A DNA stretch of 64,000 bases from Methylobacterium durans (GCF_003173715.1 NZ_CP029550.1:2666001-2730000), one strand, 5' to 3'. Shown: positions 44,829 to 55,292, numbered from the stretch's first letter. Numbers and translations are program-made. Notes: a model not told the origin generated them from the sequence alone.

Positions 44829-46130
44829 ATGGCAACCGACATCCTCGTCCCGACGCTCGGCGAATCCGTGAGCGAGGCCACGATCGGCCGCTGGTTCAAG
44901 AAGCCCGGCGATACGGTGGCGGCCGACGAGCCCCTCGTCGAGCTGGAGACCGACAAGGTGACGCTCGAGGTCAACGCCCCGGCCGCGGGCGAGCTCGGCG
45001 AGATCCTGGTCCAGGACGGCGAGACGGTGGAGCCCGGCGCGCTCCTCGGCTCGATCGTGGAGGCCGGCGCGGGCGGCTCCAAGGCGCCCGAGAAGCCGGC
45101 TGCGAAGACCGAGACCAAGGCCGAGAGCCGCAGCGAGGCTCCGAAGCGGGGCGCCGAGGACGCACCCGCCCGGGAATCGGCCGCGGCCTACGGCAACCAC
45201 GGCGACGCGGCGCCGGCCGGCGCCCGCCAGGGCAGCGACCACGGCCCGGCCGTGGCGAAGCTCGCCCGCGAATCGGGCGTCGATCCGTCGAGCATCAACG
45301 GCAGCGGCAAGGACGGCCGGGTGACGAAGGGCGACATGCTGGCGGCGATGGCCAAGGGCCCCGCCCAGCCGGCCCCCGCCAAGGAGGCGCGGCCCACCCT
45401 GCCGCGGGCGCCGTCCGCACCGGACGACGCCGCGCGCGAGGAGCGCGTGCGCATGACGAAGCTGCGCCAGACCATCGCGCGCCGCCTCAAGGACGCGCAG
45501 GACACGGCCGCGATGCTGACGACGTTCAACGACGTCGACATGTCCGCCGTCATGGCGATGCGCGCCCAGTACAAGGACATTTTCGAGAAGAAGCACGGCA
45601 CGAAGCTCGGCTTCATGGGCTTCTTCACGAAGGCGGTGATCGGCGCGCTCAAGGACGTGCCGGCCGTCAACGCCGAGATCGACGGGCAGGACATCGTCTA
45701 CAAGAACTACTACCACGTCGGCATCGCGGTCGGCACGGACAAGGGCCTCGTCGTGCCGGTGGTGCGCGACGCGGACGATCTGTCCATCGCCGGCATCGAG
45801 AAGAAGATCGCCGGCTTCGGCAAGAAGGCCCGCGAGGGCAAGCTGTCGATCGACGAGATGCAGGGCGGCACCTTCACGATCACCAACGGCGGCATCTACG
45901 GCTCGCTGATGTCGACGCCGATCCTCAACGCGCCGCAATCGGGCATCCTCGGCATGCATCGCATCGAGGAGCGCCCGGTGGTCCGCGCCGGCAAGATCGA
46001 GGCGCGGCCGATGATGTACCTCGCCCTGTCCTACGACCACCGCATCGTGGACGGGAAGGAGGCCGTGACCTTCCTCGTGCGGGTCAAGGAGGCCCTGGAG
46101 GATCCGGGCCGGCTCGTGCTGGACCTGTAA
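44829..46130 (+). CDS. sucB: Dihydrolipoyllysine succinyltransferase (E2)
   Basis: The E2 core of the 2-oxoglutarate dehydrogenase complex, 433 residues. The lipoyl domain (residues 1-80) has the modified Lys in [15 protein letters not shown] Pro/Ala-rich linker follows. The peripheral-subunit-binding domain is [29 protein letters not shown] (about residues 138-180). The catalytic domain has [20 protein letters not shown] and the active-site [20 protein letters not shown]-like sequence precedes the ATG. Confidence 0.97.
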   Translation: MATDILVPTLGESVSEATIGRWFKKPGDTVAADEPLVELETDKVTLEVNAPAAGELGEILVQDGETVEPGALLGSIVEAGAGGSKAPEKPAAKTETKAESRSEAPKRGAEDAPARESAAAYGNHGDAAPAGARQGSDHGPAVAKLARESGVDPSSINGSGKDGRVTKGDMLAAMAKGPAQPAPAKEARPTLPRAPSAPDDAAREERVRMTKLRQTIARRLKDAQDTAAMLTTFNDVDMSAVMAMRAQYKDIFEKKHGTKLGFMGFFTKAVIGALKDVPAVNAEIDGQDIVYKNYYHVGIAVGTDKGLVVPVVRDADDLSIAGIEKKIAGFGKKAREGKLSIDEMQGGTFTITNGGIYGSLMSTPILNAPQSGILGMHRIEERPVVRAGKIEARPMMYLALSYDHRIVDGKEAVTFLVRVKEALEDPGRLVLDL

Positions 46131-46287
46131 TCGCGGCGTCTCACAGCCCACCCATTCAGAGCGCGAGCCCTCGGGGTCACGAGGGACGCGCGCCGATCCG
46201 GAAGACGAGGTGTCCGGCATCGCTGGGCCGCAAGGATAGCTGCGGCGTGCCATCGAGCCCGAGATGCCGGAAGGAAGACCGCATACC

Positions 46288-47694
46288 ATGAGCAGCTACG
46301 ATCTCGTCGTCATCGGCACCGGCCCCGGGGGCTATGTCTGCGCCATCCGGGCGGCCCAGCTCGGGCTGAAGACGGCGGTCGTGGAGAAGCGGGCGACCCA
46401 TGGCGGCACCTGCCTCAACGTCGGCTGCATTCCCTCGAAGGCGCTGCTCCACGCCTCCGAGGCGTTCCAGGAGGCGGGCAAGCACTTCGCCGATCTCGGC
46501 GTGATCGTCGGCGAGCCGAAGCTCGACCTCACGAAGATGATGGCCTTCAAGGACGAGGGCGTCGCCGGCAACACCAAGGGCGTCGAGTTCCTGCTCAAGA
46601 AGAACGGCGTCGACACCTATCACGGCACCGGCCGCCTCGCCGGCGCCGGCCGCGTCGAGGTGATCGCCGAGGATGGCGGCAACCAACTCCTCGAGACCAA
46701 GAACGTGGTCATCGCCACGGGCTCGGACGTGGCGAAGCTGCCCGGGGTCAGCATCGACGAGAGGGTCGTCGTCTCCTCCACGGGCGCGCTCGAACTGGAA
46801 AGCGTACCGAAGAAGCTCGTCGTGATCGGCGCAGGCGTGATCGGGCTCGAACTCGGCTCGGTCTGGCGCCGGCTCGGCTCCGAGGTCGTGGTGGTCGAGT
46901 ATCTCGACCGGGTGCTGCCGGGCATGGACGGCGAGGTCGGCAAGCAGTTCCAGCGGATCCTTGGCAAGCAGGGCATCACCTTCAAGCTGTCGGCGAAGGT
47001 CACCGGCGTCGAAGTGGGCAAGAAGGGCGGCGCCACCGTCACCGTCGAGCCGGCTGCGGGTGGCGAGGCCGAGAAGATCCAGGCCGACGTCGTCCTCGTC
47101 GCCATCGGCCGCGTTCCCTTCACGGACGGGCTCGGGCTGGAGACGGTCGGCGTCCAGACCGACAACAAGGGCCGCATCCAGACGGACAGCCAGTACGCCA
47201 CCAACGTCACCGGCATCTACGCGATCGGCGACGTGATCGCAGGGCCGATGCTCGCCCACAAGGCGGAGGACGAGGGCGTCGCGGTCGCCGAGATCCTGGC
47301 CGGCCAGTCGGGCCACGTGAATTACGGGGTGATCCCGAACGTGGTCTACACCTTCCCGGAGGTGGCCTCGGTCGGCCGGACCGAGGAGGAGCTGAAGAAG
47401 GAGGGCATCCGCTACAATGCGGGCAAGTTCCCCTTCACGGCGAACGGCCGCGCGAAGGTGAACCACACCACCGACGGCTTCGTGAAGATCCTGGCCGACG
47501 CCGACACCGACCGGGTGCTGGGCGTCCACATCGTCGGGGCGGATGCAGGCAACCTCATCGCCGAGGTCGCGGTCGCGATGGAGTTCGGCGCGAGCGCGGA
47601 GGACGTCGCGCGCACCTGCCACGCGCACCCGACCCTCACGGAGGCGGTCAAGGAGGCGGCGCTCGCCGTCGGCAAGCGCGCGCTTCACATCTGA
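46288..47694 (+). CDS. lpd: Dihydrolipoyl dehydrogenase (E3)
   Basis: A 468-residue FAD enzyme reoxidising the lipoyl groups of SucB. The FAD motif [19 protein letters not shown], redox pair [19 protein letters not shown] motif [15 protein letters not shown], the second FAD motif [20 protein letters not shown] and the C-terminal [15 protein letters not shown] with the catalytic His are present. GGAAGGAAG ten bases upstream supports the ATG at 46288; the frame is open to 46264. It closes the operon; the next gene is convergent. Confidence 0.97.
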   Translation: MSSYDLVVIGTGPGGYVCAIRAAQLGLKTAVVEKRATHGGTCLNVGCIPSKALLHASEAFQEAGKHFADLGVIVGEPKLDLTKMMAFKDEGVAGNTKGVEFLLKKNGVDTYHGTGRLAGAGRVEVIAEDGGNQLLETKNVVIATGSDVAKLPGVSIDERVVVSSTGALELESVPKKLVVIGAGVIGLELGSVWRRLGSEVVVVEYLDRVLPGMDGEVGKQFQRILGKQGITFKLSAKVTGVEVGKKGGATVTVEPAAGGEAEKIQADVVLVAIGRVPFTDGLGLETVGVQTDNKGRIQTDSQYATNVTGIYAIGDVIAGPMLAHKAEDEGVAVAEILAGQSGHVNYGVIPNVVYTFPEVASVGRTEEELKKEGIRYNAGKFPFTANGRAKVNHTTDGFVKILADADTDRVLGVHIVGADAGNLIAEVAVAMEFGASAEDVARTCHAHPTLTEAVKEAALAVGKRALHI

Positions 47695-47703
47695 CGGCGC
47701 TCC

Positions 47704-48576
47704 TCAGGCGCTGCGCCGGGCCGGGACGAAGTCGGCGACCCGCAGGAGCGCGGTCGGCGCGGGCGCGGCGGTCTGCGCGTTGAGGAGATAGGGGCGGCGC
47801 AGGCCGAGCGCGTGGTGCAGCGCGAGGTCGATGTCGCGCGCGTAGAACGGCATCTTCAGTACGAACGACACGCCGAAGAAGCGCGCCGCATGGGCGATCG
47901 GCTCTGGGTCGCCGCTCGTCATCAGGGTCAGTTGCGTCGGCAGCTTGAGGGGCTGGACTTGGCAGGCCAGTTCGAGCCCGTCGAGCCCCGCGAGATTGGC
48001 GTCGATGAAGGCCAGCGCGTAGGACCCCATCCGCAGGAGCTTCAGAGCGTGCCGTCCGCTGTCGGTCTCATCGACCGCGAGGTTGAAGCCGCTGCGCGTC
48101 AGCACGCGCCCGATCATGCCGCGCCCGGCCTCCGAGGAGGAGGCCAAGAGCACCGAGGTCGGCTGCCGGCGACGGGCATTCGCCCGCAGCAGGTTCTCGA
48201 TGTGCTCGGGGTCGAGAGGCGTCTTCAGGACCTCGTAGGCGTTGAGGCTCTGGGCAAGCTCCTGCCATTGCGGGAAGACGCGGGCCGCGACGAGGACGAG
48301 GCAGGGCAGCGTCGCGCCGCGCTTGCGGGCGAGGGCCACCGCCTCCGGTCCGCTCAGGCCGTCGAGCTGCAGGCCGACGAAGCCGAGGGCCGGCCGGTGC
48401 GTCAGGACGGCGTCGATGAGATCCTCGCCCGATTTCGCCTCGACGATCGTGGCGGCCGGATCGAACCGCCGAACGATCGCGGCGAGGCTCGTCCGGCGGC
48501 CGGCATCGGCATCCGCGATGAGGACGGTCGCTGTGCCCGTCTCCGGGGCACGCGGCGCGGGGTGGGAGTCCGGCAT
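47704..48576 (-). CDS. Tandem receiver-domain protein, first receiver degenerate
   Basis: A 290-residue protein with two response-regulator receiver domains and no output domain. The first (about residues 15-130, ATVLIADADAGRRTSL) has Gln where the phosphorylated Asp should be (FVGLQLDGLSG). The second (about 140-265, TSVLLASSSEAGRGMIGRVL) keeps Asp in AFIDANLAGLDGLEL and Lys in FVLKMPF. It may act as an adaptor or phosphate sink. It is convergent to lpd. Partner kinase unknown. Confidence 0.8.
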   Translation of the reverse strand: MPDSHPAPRAPETGTATVLIADADAGRRTSLAAIVRRFDPAATIVEAKSGEDLIDAVLTHRPALGFVGLQLDGLSGPEAVALARKRGATLPCLVLVAARVFPQWQELAQSLNAYEVLKTPLDPEHIENLLRANARRRQPTSVLLASSSEAGRGMIGRVLTRSGFNLAVDETDSGRHALKLLRMGSYALAFIDANLAGLDGLELACQVQPLKLPTQLTLMTSGDPEPIAHAARFFGVSFVLKMPFYARDIDLALHHALGLRRPYLLNAQTAAPAPTALLRVADFVPARRSA

Positions 48577-48751
48577 GGCAATCCGTCGGCTCGAAGGTCG
48601 TTTCCGGCAGATCGTAGCTCGGGAAAGGTGTGCGGGCCCTTAACTTGAATTTCCGTTGCGTCCACCCGGCTTCGCGCGATGAAATTTTCGTCGGACTGAA
48701 ACAAAGCAGTCCAGTTTCGGTCTCTTCGTAATCAACGGAGGATAATTTGAG

Positions 48752-49719
48752 TCACGGGCGCTGAGCGGCCCGGGGATGAGCCGCGTCGAAGGCGCTCATC
48801 AATCGTGCGGCGTCGAGCTTCGTGTAGAGCTGCGTCGTCGAGAGCGAGGCGTGACCGAGCAGCTCCTGGATCGCCCGCAGCTCTCCCCGGCGGGCGAGGA
48901 GATGCGTCGCGAAGGAGTGGCGCAGGGCATGCGGCGTGGCGCTGTCCGGCAGGCCGAGGGCGCCCCGCATGGCGGCCACGGCGTACTGGATGACGCGGGG
49001 GAGAGCGGGCCGCCGCGGGCGCCGACGAAGAGCGCGTCGTCCGGGTCGAGGGTGTAGGGGCAGGCCTTGAGGTACGCCGCCACCGCCTCGGCCACCACGG
49101 GCAGGACCGGGACCATGCGGACCTTGCCGCCCTTGCCCGTCACCGTGACGGCGTCGATCCCGGTCAGGGGCGCGTCCTTGCGGGCGATCCCGAGCGCCTC
49201 CGAGATGCGCAGGCCCGCCCCGTAGAGGAGCGCCAGCACCGCGGCGTCCCGGGCGAGGATCCAGGGCTCGCGGTCCTCGCCTTCCCGCAGGTCGGTCCGC
49301 GTCATCGCGCGAGCGGCCGCGACCCCGAGCGGGCGGGGCAGGCGCCGCTCGACCTTGGGCGAGCGCACGGCGCCGAGGGCGGCCACGGTGCCGTGGCCCT
49401 CGCGCTCCAAGTAGCGGGCGAAGGAACGCACGCCGGCGAGCGCCCGCATCAGGGAGCGTCCGCCGATGCCCTCCGCCCGCCGCGCCGCCATGAAGGCGCG
49501 CACGTCGCGCGGCTTCAGCGCGACGAGGTCGGGGATGCGGGGCGTACCGCGCCGCGCATCGAGATGGAGCAGGAACTGGCGCAGGTCGCGCTCGTAGGCC
49601 TCGACCGTGTTGCGCGCCATCCGGCGCTCGCGGCTGAGCCCGTCCGCCCAGGCCCGCACCGCCTCCCGCAGGGCCGCGTCTCCGGGTGGCGTGGGGTCGA
49701 GGGCCGGGGGAGCTGGCAT
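48752..49719 (-). CDS. xerC: Tyrosine recombinase XerC, frame broken by one missing base
   Basis: A site-specific recombinase that resolves chromosome dimers at dif with XerD. The core-binding domain ([20 protein letters not shown]) and catalytic Arg ([13 protein letters not shown]) are in the first frame. The His-x-x-Arg ([13 protein letters not shown]), second His ([13 protein letters not shown]) and Tyr are in the second frame. The break is the G run 48997-49001 on the plus strand (C on the coding strand): one more base gives [13 protein letters not shown] and 322 residues. Sequencing error is likely. Divergent from gloA. Confidence 0.9.
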
Positions 49720-49860
49720 CCGGGATCCTGCCGCGTGGTGGGTCACGATTGGGATAGGCTCGCGCCGGTTGACGCTCCGTTGCGAAGCGTAAGGGGCTCG
49801 CCGGATCGGCGATGGCCGCCAGATACGGGTGGGCCGTTCAGAGAGAGGCGTTTCCCGCAC

Positions 49861-50256
49861 ATGTCCAAGCCCGTCCACAGCATGGTCCGCATCCTCGACG
49901 AGGCGCGATCGCGCGACTACTACGCCCGCGCCTTCGGCCTCGAAGTCGCCGACCGGTTCGATTTTCCCGACTTCACCCTGATCTACCTGCGCGATCCCGC
50001 CTCGCCGTTCGAGCTCGAGCTGACGGTCAACAAGGGGCGCAGCGAACCCTACAACCTCGGCGACGGGTACGGCCACATCGCCGTGGTCGTCGACGACGTG
50101 GAGGCCGAGCACGCCCGCTTCGCGAAGGAGGGCCTGCCCGCCACTCCGGTGAAGGAGCTGAAGCACGGCGATACGCCGCTCGCCAAGTTCTTCTTCGCGA
50201 CGGATCCGGACGGCTACAAGATCGAGGTGATCCAGCGGGGCGGCCGTTTCGCCTGA
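49861..50256 (+). CDS. gloA: Lactoylglutathione lyase (glyoxalase I)
   Basis: A 131-residue glyoxalase I that converts the methylglyoxal-glutathione adduct to S-lactoylglutathione. Marks are HSMVRILDEARSRDYYARAF (metal His), ELELTVNKGRSEPYNLGDGY, GHIAVVVDDVEAEH (second His) and FFATDPDGYKIEVIQRG (Glu). It is on the plus strand between the divergent xerC and the Crp gene. It works with gloB (36164-36943) in detoxifying methylglyoxal, relevant for one-carbon and sugar metabolism. Confidence 0.95.
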   Translation: MSKPVHSMVRILDEARSRDYYARAFGLEVADRFDFPDFTLIYLRDPASPFELELTVNKGRSEPYNLGDGYGHIAVVVDDVEAEHARFAKEGLPATPVKELKHGDTPLAKFFFATDPDGYKIEVIQRGGRFA

Positions 50257-50272
50257 GCGCCGGAGGGCAGCC

Positions 50273-51037
50273 TCAGGAGCGGCCCAGCATCGTCGCGAGC
50301 GGGACGTAATCGGTCAGGCCGGCGAGGCTCTTCGGCTCGACGAGGGTCACCTGCGTTCCGGTGATGCGGACGAGGCCGTCGCGGCGCAATTGCTGGATCG
50401 TCCGGTTGGTGTGGACGATGCTGAGGCCCAGCGTGTCGGCCAGGATCTCCTGCGTGACAGGCAGGGTGAAGCTGTCGCCCTTCTCGACCCCTGCGAGGCA
50501 CAGCCGCTCGCGCAGTTCGAGGAAGAGAGGGCCGACGCGCTCGTAGGCGGTCTGCCGGCCGAGCCGCGTCACCTGATGGGAGAGGAGCGCCTCCTCGGCG
50601 GCGGCGAGGGCGCGCAGGGCCCGGGCCAGCGGCGCGTCCCGGCTCGGCAGCGCGAGGCCCATCGTCCGGAGCGGCTCGGCATCCGCCACGACCATGGCGG
50701 TCAAGCTCACGGCGGCGGCGTAGCGCAGGGGCGCGCGGTGCGGATCGACCCCGATCACGTCGCCGGGCAGCACGAAGCCGAGGATCTGCCTGCGCCCGTC
50801 GGCGAGGATGCGCTGGCGCGCGCCCCATCCCGCCCCGACGAGGAGGGGCGCGCCCGCCGGACCCTCGGCGCCCGCGAGGCCGGTGCGGGGGGGAGCGGAC
50901 CGCGCGCGCAGGCCGAGGCCGGCCAGCGTCTCGCGGAGGGGTTCCATGACGCCGGACGGGAACGCGGCCAGCGCCTCGATGCGACGGGCGAGCGGCTCGA
51001 TCGGAGCCGAGAGGGTCTCATCCCGGGCCGCGATCAC
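50273..51037 (-). CDS. Crp/Fnr-family transcriptional regulator
   Basis: A 254-residue regulator. The N-terminal cyclic-nucleotide-type barrel has ILADGRRQILGFVLPGDVIG. The C-terminal winged helix reads LPVTQEILADTLGLSIVHTN then RTIQQLRRDGLVRITG. No Cys cluster for iron-sulfur is visible, so it is not an oxygen-sensing Fnr proper. The GTG start overlaps the stop of the upstream receiver gene (GTGA, 51034-51037), so the two are translationally coupled, downstream of the hybrid kinase. It is probably the transcriptional output linked to that signalling set. Confidence 0.87.
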   Translation of the reverse strand: MIAARDETLSAPIEPLARRIEALAAFPSGVMEPLRETLAGLGLRARSAPPRTGLAGAEGPAGAPLLVGAGWGARQRILADGRRQILGFVLPGDVIGVDPHRAPLRYAAAVSLTAMVVADAEPLRTMGLALPSRDAPLARALRALAAAEEALLSHQVTRLGRQTAYERVGPLFLELRERLCLAGVEKGDSFTLPVTQEILADTLGLSIVHTNRTIQQLRRDGLVRITGTQVTLVEPKSLAGLTDYVPLATMLGRS

Positions 51038-51432
51038 GAGAGCCGACCTCCGGGCCGGTCGATCAGCCTCGCCACCGCCCGCATCAGATCGGCCGCCCGG
51101 AACGGCTTCTCTACGCGCGGCACACCGCTGAAGGTCGGCGGCAGGATCCCCTCGTCGACACCCGTCGCGAACACGATGGGCACATCCTTGCGCATGAGTT
51201 CCTCGGCGAGACGGTAGACGTCCTCGCCGGGCAGGTTGATATCGAGGATCGCGATGTCGACGGCCTGCGTCCGGCTGAGACTGAGAGCGCGCTCCAGGTT
51301 CGGTGCCGGCCCGACCACCTGCGCGCCCTGCGCGCCCAGGGCCTGAGCGATGTCGCAGGCCAGGATGTACTGGTCCTCGACCACCAGCACGCGGCGGCCA
51401 GAGAGCAAGGCAGCGTCGCCTGAATCCGCCAT
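51034..51432 (-). CDS. Single-domain response regulator
   Basis: A 132-residue receiver with no output domain. RVLVVEDQYILACDIAQALG holds the acidic pair, AILDINLPGEDVYRLAEELM the phosphorylated Asp, and VEKPFRAADLM the conserved Lys. Such stand-alone receivers are typical partners of HWE kinases. It starts 3 bp after the hybrid kinase and ends overlapping the Crp-type gene, so the three form one operon. Confidence 0.9.
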   Translation of the reverse strand: MADSGDAALLSGRRVLVVEDQYILACDIAQALGAQGAQVVGPAPNLERALSLSRTQAVDIAILDINLPGEDVYRLAEELMRKDVPIVFATGVDEGILPPTFSGVPRVEKPFRAADLMRAVARLIDRPGGRLS

Positions 51433-51435
51433 CGC

Positions 51436-54400
51436 TCAACCCCCAGCTTCGTCCGCCGCGTGGGCTTCGACCTCGATGAGGACCGCCTCGGCGGAATCAC
51501 TCAAGGGCATCTCGATCACGCAGCGGACGCCGCCGGGCGAGAATTCGAGGGCGGTCGTCGCGCCGAGCTCGTAGGTGAGGCCGTCCTCGATCAGCTCGCG
51601 GCCGAAGCCGCGCCGGGCCGGGCCGGTATCCAACATCCGGACCCCGCTCTCGCGCCACTCGAGCAGGAGGCGCCGGTCGCCGTCCTGGCCGAAGGCACGC
51701 CAAGAGATCGTCACGTGCCCGTCCGGGCCGGTGAGCGCGCCGTACTTGATCGCGTTCGTCACGAGTTCGTGGAGAGCGAGCCCCAGGGTCTCGGCGGCCT
51801 TCTGGCGCAGGCGCACGCCGGGGCCCGAGAGGGAGACCTGCGCGCCGTCGCGGGCCGCGTGGTGGATGACTTCGTCGCCGATCAGTTCGGCCAAGTCGAT
51901 GCTCGAATCGGCCGTGCGGGTCAGGATGTTCTGGGTCCGCGCAAGAGCGCCGATGCGCCCGTCGAAATGGGCCAGGAACCCGTCCAGGGTCGCGGTGCTC
52001 TCGGCGGTGCGCTTGGCGAGCGAGCGCACCACGGCCAGGATGTTCTTCACCCGGTGCTGCAACTCGGCGAGGAGGAGGCGCTGGCGATCCTCGGCGCGGC
52101 GCCGCTCGTGCGTGTCCGTGCAGGAGCCGAACCACTTCACGATCGTGCCGTCGGCGTCGCGCATGGCCTCGGCGCGCGTGGTGAACCAGCGATAGTGGCC
52201 CTTCCGGTCGCGGAACCGCAACTCCACCTCGAAGGAGCGGCCGCTCTCGCCTGCCTTGGCCCAGGCGGCGTCCGTCGCCTCCCGGTCCTCCGGATGGACC
52301 GCCGATGTCCAACCCTGGCCGAGTGCCCTTCCGTCCTCCAAGCCGGTGTACTCGTAGAAGCGCGGGTGCACGTAATCGCACTGGACCTCCGGCGTCATCG
52401 TGAACAGGAAGGCGGGCACGGCCCGCTCCATGTGGTGGTACCGCTCCTGCGTCTCCTTGAGGGCGCGCTCGGCCCGCGCGGCTGCCGTGATGTCGAGGAA
52501 GGTCATCACCACGCCGGCGATGAAGTTGTCGATGTTTCTGTAAGGTAGCACACGTACGAGATAGCGCGCGCCCGAACTCGGATTTTCCACCTCTCGTTCG
52601 ATGGTGCCGAGCGTGCGCAGGACGCGCCGGATATCATCCTGAAGGTCCTGGTACGCGATGAGCGGCGCGATGTGGGTGATCGGCCGGCCGAGGTCGCTCT
52701 CGATCAGGTGGAAGATCTCGACGACTGACGGCGTGAAACTCTTCACGCAGAAGTTATTGTCGAGGAACACGGTCGCGATCTGCGTGCTCTCGAGCAGGTT
52801 CTTGAGGTCGCTGTTCGCCCGGTCGAGCTCGTTGACGCGGTGGCCCAGCTCGCTGTTGACGGTCTGCAATTCCTCGTTCGTCGATTGCAGCTCCTCCTTC
52901 GAGGTCTCCAACTCCTCGTTGGCCGATTGCAACTCCTCGTTGACGGACTGGTATTCCTCGTTCGAGGATTTCAGCTCCTCGTTCGTGCTCTCCAGTTCCT
53001 CGATCGTCGCCTGCAGGCGCTCGCGGGTGAGGCGCAGTTCCGCTTCGAGGCGCTGCACGTGCTCGTCGCGGACGAAGTTCGGTGCAGGCTCGGCGGCCTC
53101 GTCGCCCTCCAGGATCTCGCCGTCCTGGAACAGGACCACGTAGCTCGTCGCGTCGTCCGGGCTCAGGCGGATCGGCTCGACGACCAAGGTGACCACCCGA
53201 CGATGCCCGTTCAGCCCGATCTGGATGCGTTCGGCCTTCACCGGCTTGCCCTCGGCCTCCGCTTTGTGGAGGGCTGCCCGCAGGTCGAGGCGCAGGTCGC
53301 GGTGCGCGAGATTGAGGAGGTTGAGGCTCGCCGCGCCCGGCGAGGGCGCGAGATAGTGCCCGGTCCGGCCGGAGAAGTGCAGCACCTCGTAGGCCGAATC
53401 CGTGATCACGTAGGCCGGGGCGTAGCGCTCGGCGACCTGCTCCGCCCGTCGCGTCAGGGTGCCGGTGACCTCGCGGGTGCGCACGTCCTTCTCGGCCGCG
53501 GGCCCATTCCGATCGCTCGACGCCGCTAGGGGGAAATCGGGCAGGACGCGGGTGACGCTGTCGAGCCGGCGAAAGATCCGGTAGCGCCGGTCTGCCGGCA
53601 CGAAGATCTTGTTGTGGCGGGTGACGTTCTCGGAATTGCCGAGGAACAGGTAGCCGCCTGGGCGCAGGGCGAAGTGGAACAGGGGAATGACCCGGTTCTG
53701 CAGGTCGTTGTTGAGGTAGATCAAGAGGTTGCGGCAGGAGACGAGGTCGAGGCGCGAGAAGGGCGCGTCCTTGATCACGCTGTGCTGGGAGAAGATGCAC
53801 ATCTCCCGCAACTCCTTGACGACACAGTAGGTGTTGCCCTCCCGCACGAACCAGCGGGCGAGCCGTTCCCGGCTCATGGTCTGCGCGATGGTCTCGGTGT
53901 AGCGGCCGACGCGGGCCGCGGCCAAAGCCCGGCCGTCGATGTCGGTGGCGAAGATCTGTACCTGCGGCACCAAGTCGAGCTTGGCCATGTGCTCGCGCAG
54001 AAGGATCGCGATGGAATAGGCCTCCTCGCCCGTCGCGCAGCCGAGAACCCAGATACGGACCTGGTCCCCCGGACCCTTGCCGGCAAACAGCTTCGGCACG
54101 ACCTCAGTTTCGAGGAACTCGAACTCGCCCGCATCCCGGAAGAACTGGGTCACGCCGATCAGGAGGTCGTTGAAGAGGTGCTGCACCTCGGCCGGGTCGG
54201 AGCGCAGGAAGTCGATGTAGCCCTCGATCGAATCCGCCTGGGCGACGAGCATCCGCCGCTGGACCCGACGCAGGAAGGTGTTCTGCTTGTAGCCGTGGAA
54301 ATCGTGGCCGGTCTTGTTGCGCAGCACCGCGGCGATGCGTGTGAGGTTGCGCGTGACCGTCTGACGGAGCGCGCCGGCGGAGCGCGACCGGGTGATGCGC

Positions 54401-55032
54401 TCGAGATGCCCCGCATAGGTCGCGATGTGCTCCGGCATCTGCTCGGGCCGCATCACGAAATCGACGATCGCCGCCGCGGCGCTACTCGTGGTGATGCCGG
54501 TGTCGCGGTCGTCCACGCGCTGCTCGGCCAGCGTCAATCCGCCCCGCTCCTTCACGGCGGTGGCGCCGAGCGTCCCGTCGCTGCCGGTTCCGTCGAGAAT
54601 GACCGCGACCGCGCGCTCGTTCTGGTCCTCGGCCAGCGAGACGAGGAAGCTGTCGATCGAGCCGCGCTCGGCGGAATCGGCCTCGACGGCCGCCACGCTG
54701 AAGCGGCCCTCGCGCACCGCCAGGATGGTCCCGGCATCGGCGAGGTAGACGTGGTCGGCCTCGATGGGGGCGCCGTCGACGATCGCCGCGAGGGTGAGAA
54801 GCGGCGAGGCGTGGATCTCGCGCAGCACGCGCTCCGGCTCGGCCGCCTCCCGCTGCTGCAGGACGATGACGTAGGCGAGGTTGCCGCTCTCGCCGAGATG
54901 CCCGAAGAAGCGGTCGACGGACTCGATCGCGGCGCTCGTGGCGCCGATGCCGACGATCATCGGCGCGGTGCTCTCGGCGACCGCGTCGTCGGCGTCTTCG
55001 GTCGGCCCGGATTCGTTCGCTCGCTCGCTCAC
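51436..55032 (-). CDS. CheB/CheR/PAS/HWE hybrid sensor histidine kinase
   Basis: A 1198-residue cytoplasmic signalling protein. Residues about 25-205 are CheB methylesterase-like, but the catalytic Ser is Thr (GIGATSAAIES) and the catalytic His is Gln (VIVLQQREA), with Asp kept (LDGTGSDGTLG). Residues about 220-490 are a CheR methyltransferase (VLGCATGEEAYSIAILLREH, LVSCRNLLIYL). Residues about 655-755 are a coiled coil with ELxSxNEEL repeats. Two PAS domains follow (about 760-990). The C-terminal HWE kinase has AELQHRVKNILAVVRSLA (His), HELVTNAIKYGAL and LEWRESG. The esterase part is probably inactive. Operon with a receiver and a Crp-type regulator. Confidence 0.93.
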   Translation of the reverse strand: MSERANESGPTEDADDAVAESTAPMIVGIGATSAAIESVDRFFGHLGESGNLAYVIVLQQREAAEPERVLREIHASPLLTLAAIVDGAPIEADHVYLADAGTILAVREGRFSVAAVEADSAERGSIDSFLVSLAEDQNERAVAVILDGTGSDGTLGATAVKERGGLTLAEQRVDDRDTGITTSSAAAAIVDFVMRPEQMPEHIATYAGHLERITRSRSAGALRQTVTRNLTRIAAVLRNKTGHDFHGYKQNTFLRRVQRRMLVAQADSIEGYIDFLRSDPAEVQHLFNDLLIGVTQFFRDAGEFEFLETEVVPKLFAGKGPGDQVRIWVLGCATGEEAYSIAILLREHMAKLDLVPQVQIFATDIDGRALAAARVGRYTETIAQTMSRERLARWFVREGNTYCVVKELREMCIFSQHSVIKDAPFSRLDLVSCRNLLIYLNNDLQNRVIPLFHFALRPGGYLFLGNSENVTRHNKIFVPADRRYRIFRRLDSVTRVLPDFPLAASSDRNGPAAEKDVRTREVTGTLTRRAEQVAERYAPAYVITDSAYEVLHFSGRTGHYLAPSPGAASLNLLNLAHRDLRLDLRAALHKAEAEGKPVKAERIQIGLNGHRRVVTLVVEPIRLSPDDATSYVVLFQDGEILEGDEAAEPAPNFVRDEHVQRLEAELRLTRERLQATIEELESTNEELKSSNEEYQSVNEELQSANEELETSKEELQSTNEELQTVNSELGHRVNELDRANSDLKNLLESTQIATVFLDNNFCVKSFTPSVVEIFHLIESDLGRPITHIAPLIAYQDLQDDIRRVLRTLGTIEREVENPSSGARYLVRVLPYRNIDNFIAGVVMTFLDITAAARAERALKETQERYHHMERAVPAFLFTMTPEVQCDYVHPRFYEYTGLEDGRALGQGWTSAVHPEDREATDAAWAKAGESGRSFEVELRFRDRKGHYRWFTTRAEAMRDADGTIVKWFGSCTDTHERRRAEDRQRLLLAELQHRVKNILAVVRSLAKRTAESTATLDGFLAHFDGRIGALARTQNILTRTADSSIDLAELIGDEVIHHAARDGAQVSLSGPGVRLRQKAAETLGLALHELVTNAIKYGALTGPDGHVTISWRAFGQDGDRRLLLEWRESGVRMLDTGPARRGFGRELIEDGLTYELGATTALEFSPGGVRCVIEMPLSDSAEAVLIEVEAHAADEAGG

Positions 55033-55237
55033 GGATACTCTCTCGCTCGCGCCTCAGCGTCGTGTCCGGTCGGGCGCTCGCGGCGCACCGGAGCCGGAAC
55101 GCACCGCGTTCCACTTGCTTCCATAGCTCAGATCGCCGGGGGCTTCCAGCTTTGTCGGAGACCAATTTTCAGTCGATCACGACGAGTATCGGACTGTGCA
55201 GCTTCCGATCTTGTATCCCGTAGGTCGTCGACCGCGC

Positions 55238-55262
55238 GGAACATCGATGCGGTCTCGCCGTT
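55238..55262 (+). promoter_or_regulatory. EcfG-dependent promoter
   Basis: GGAAC (55238-55242), 16 bases, then CGTT (55259-55262) matches the alphaproteobacterial EcfG consensus GGAAC-N16/17-CGTT exactly. It lies 30 bp before the ATG of the isochorismatase-like gene and reads toward it. ecfG itself is at 31556-32131. Confidence 0.8.
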
Positions 55263-55292
55263 ATCGGCGTCCCATTCCAAGAAAAAACAGCC

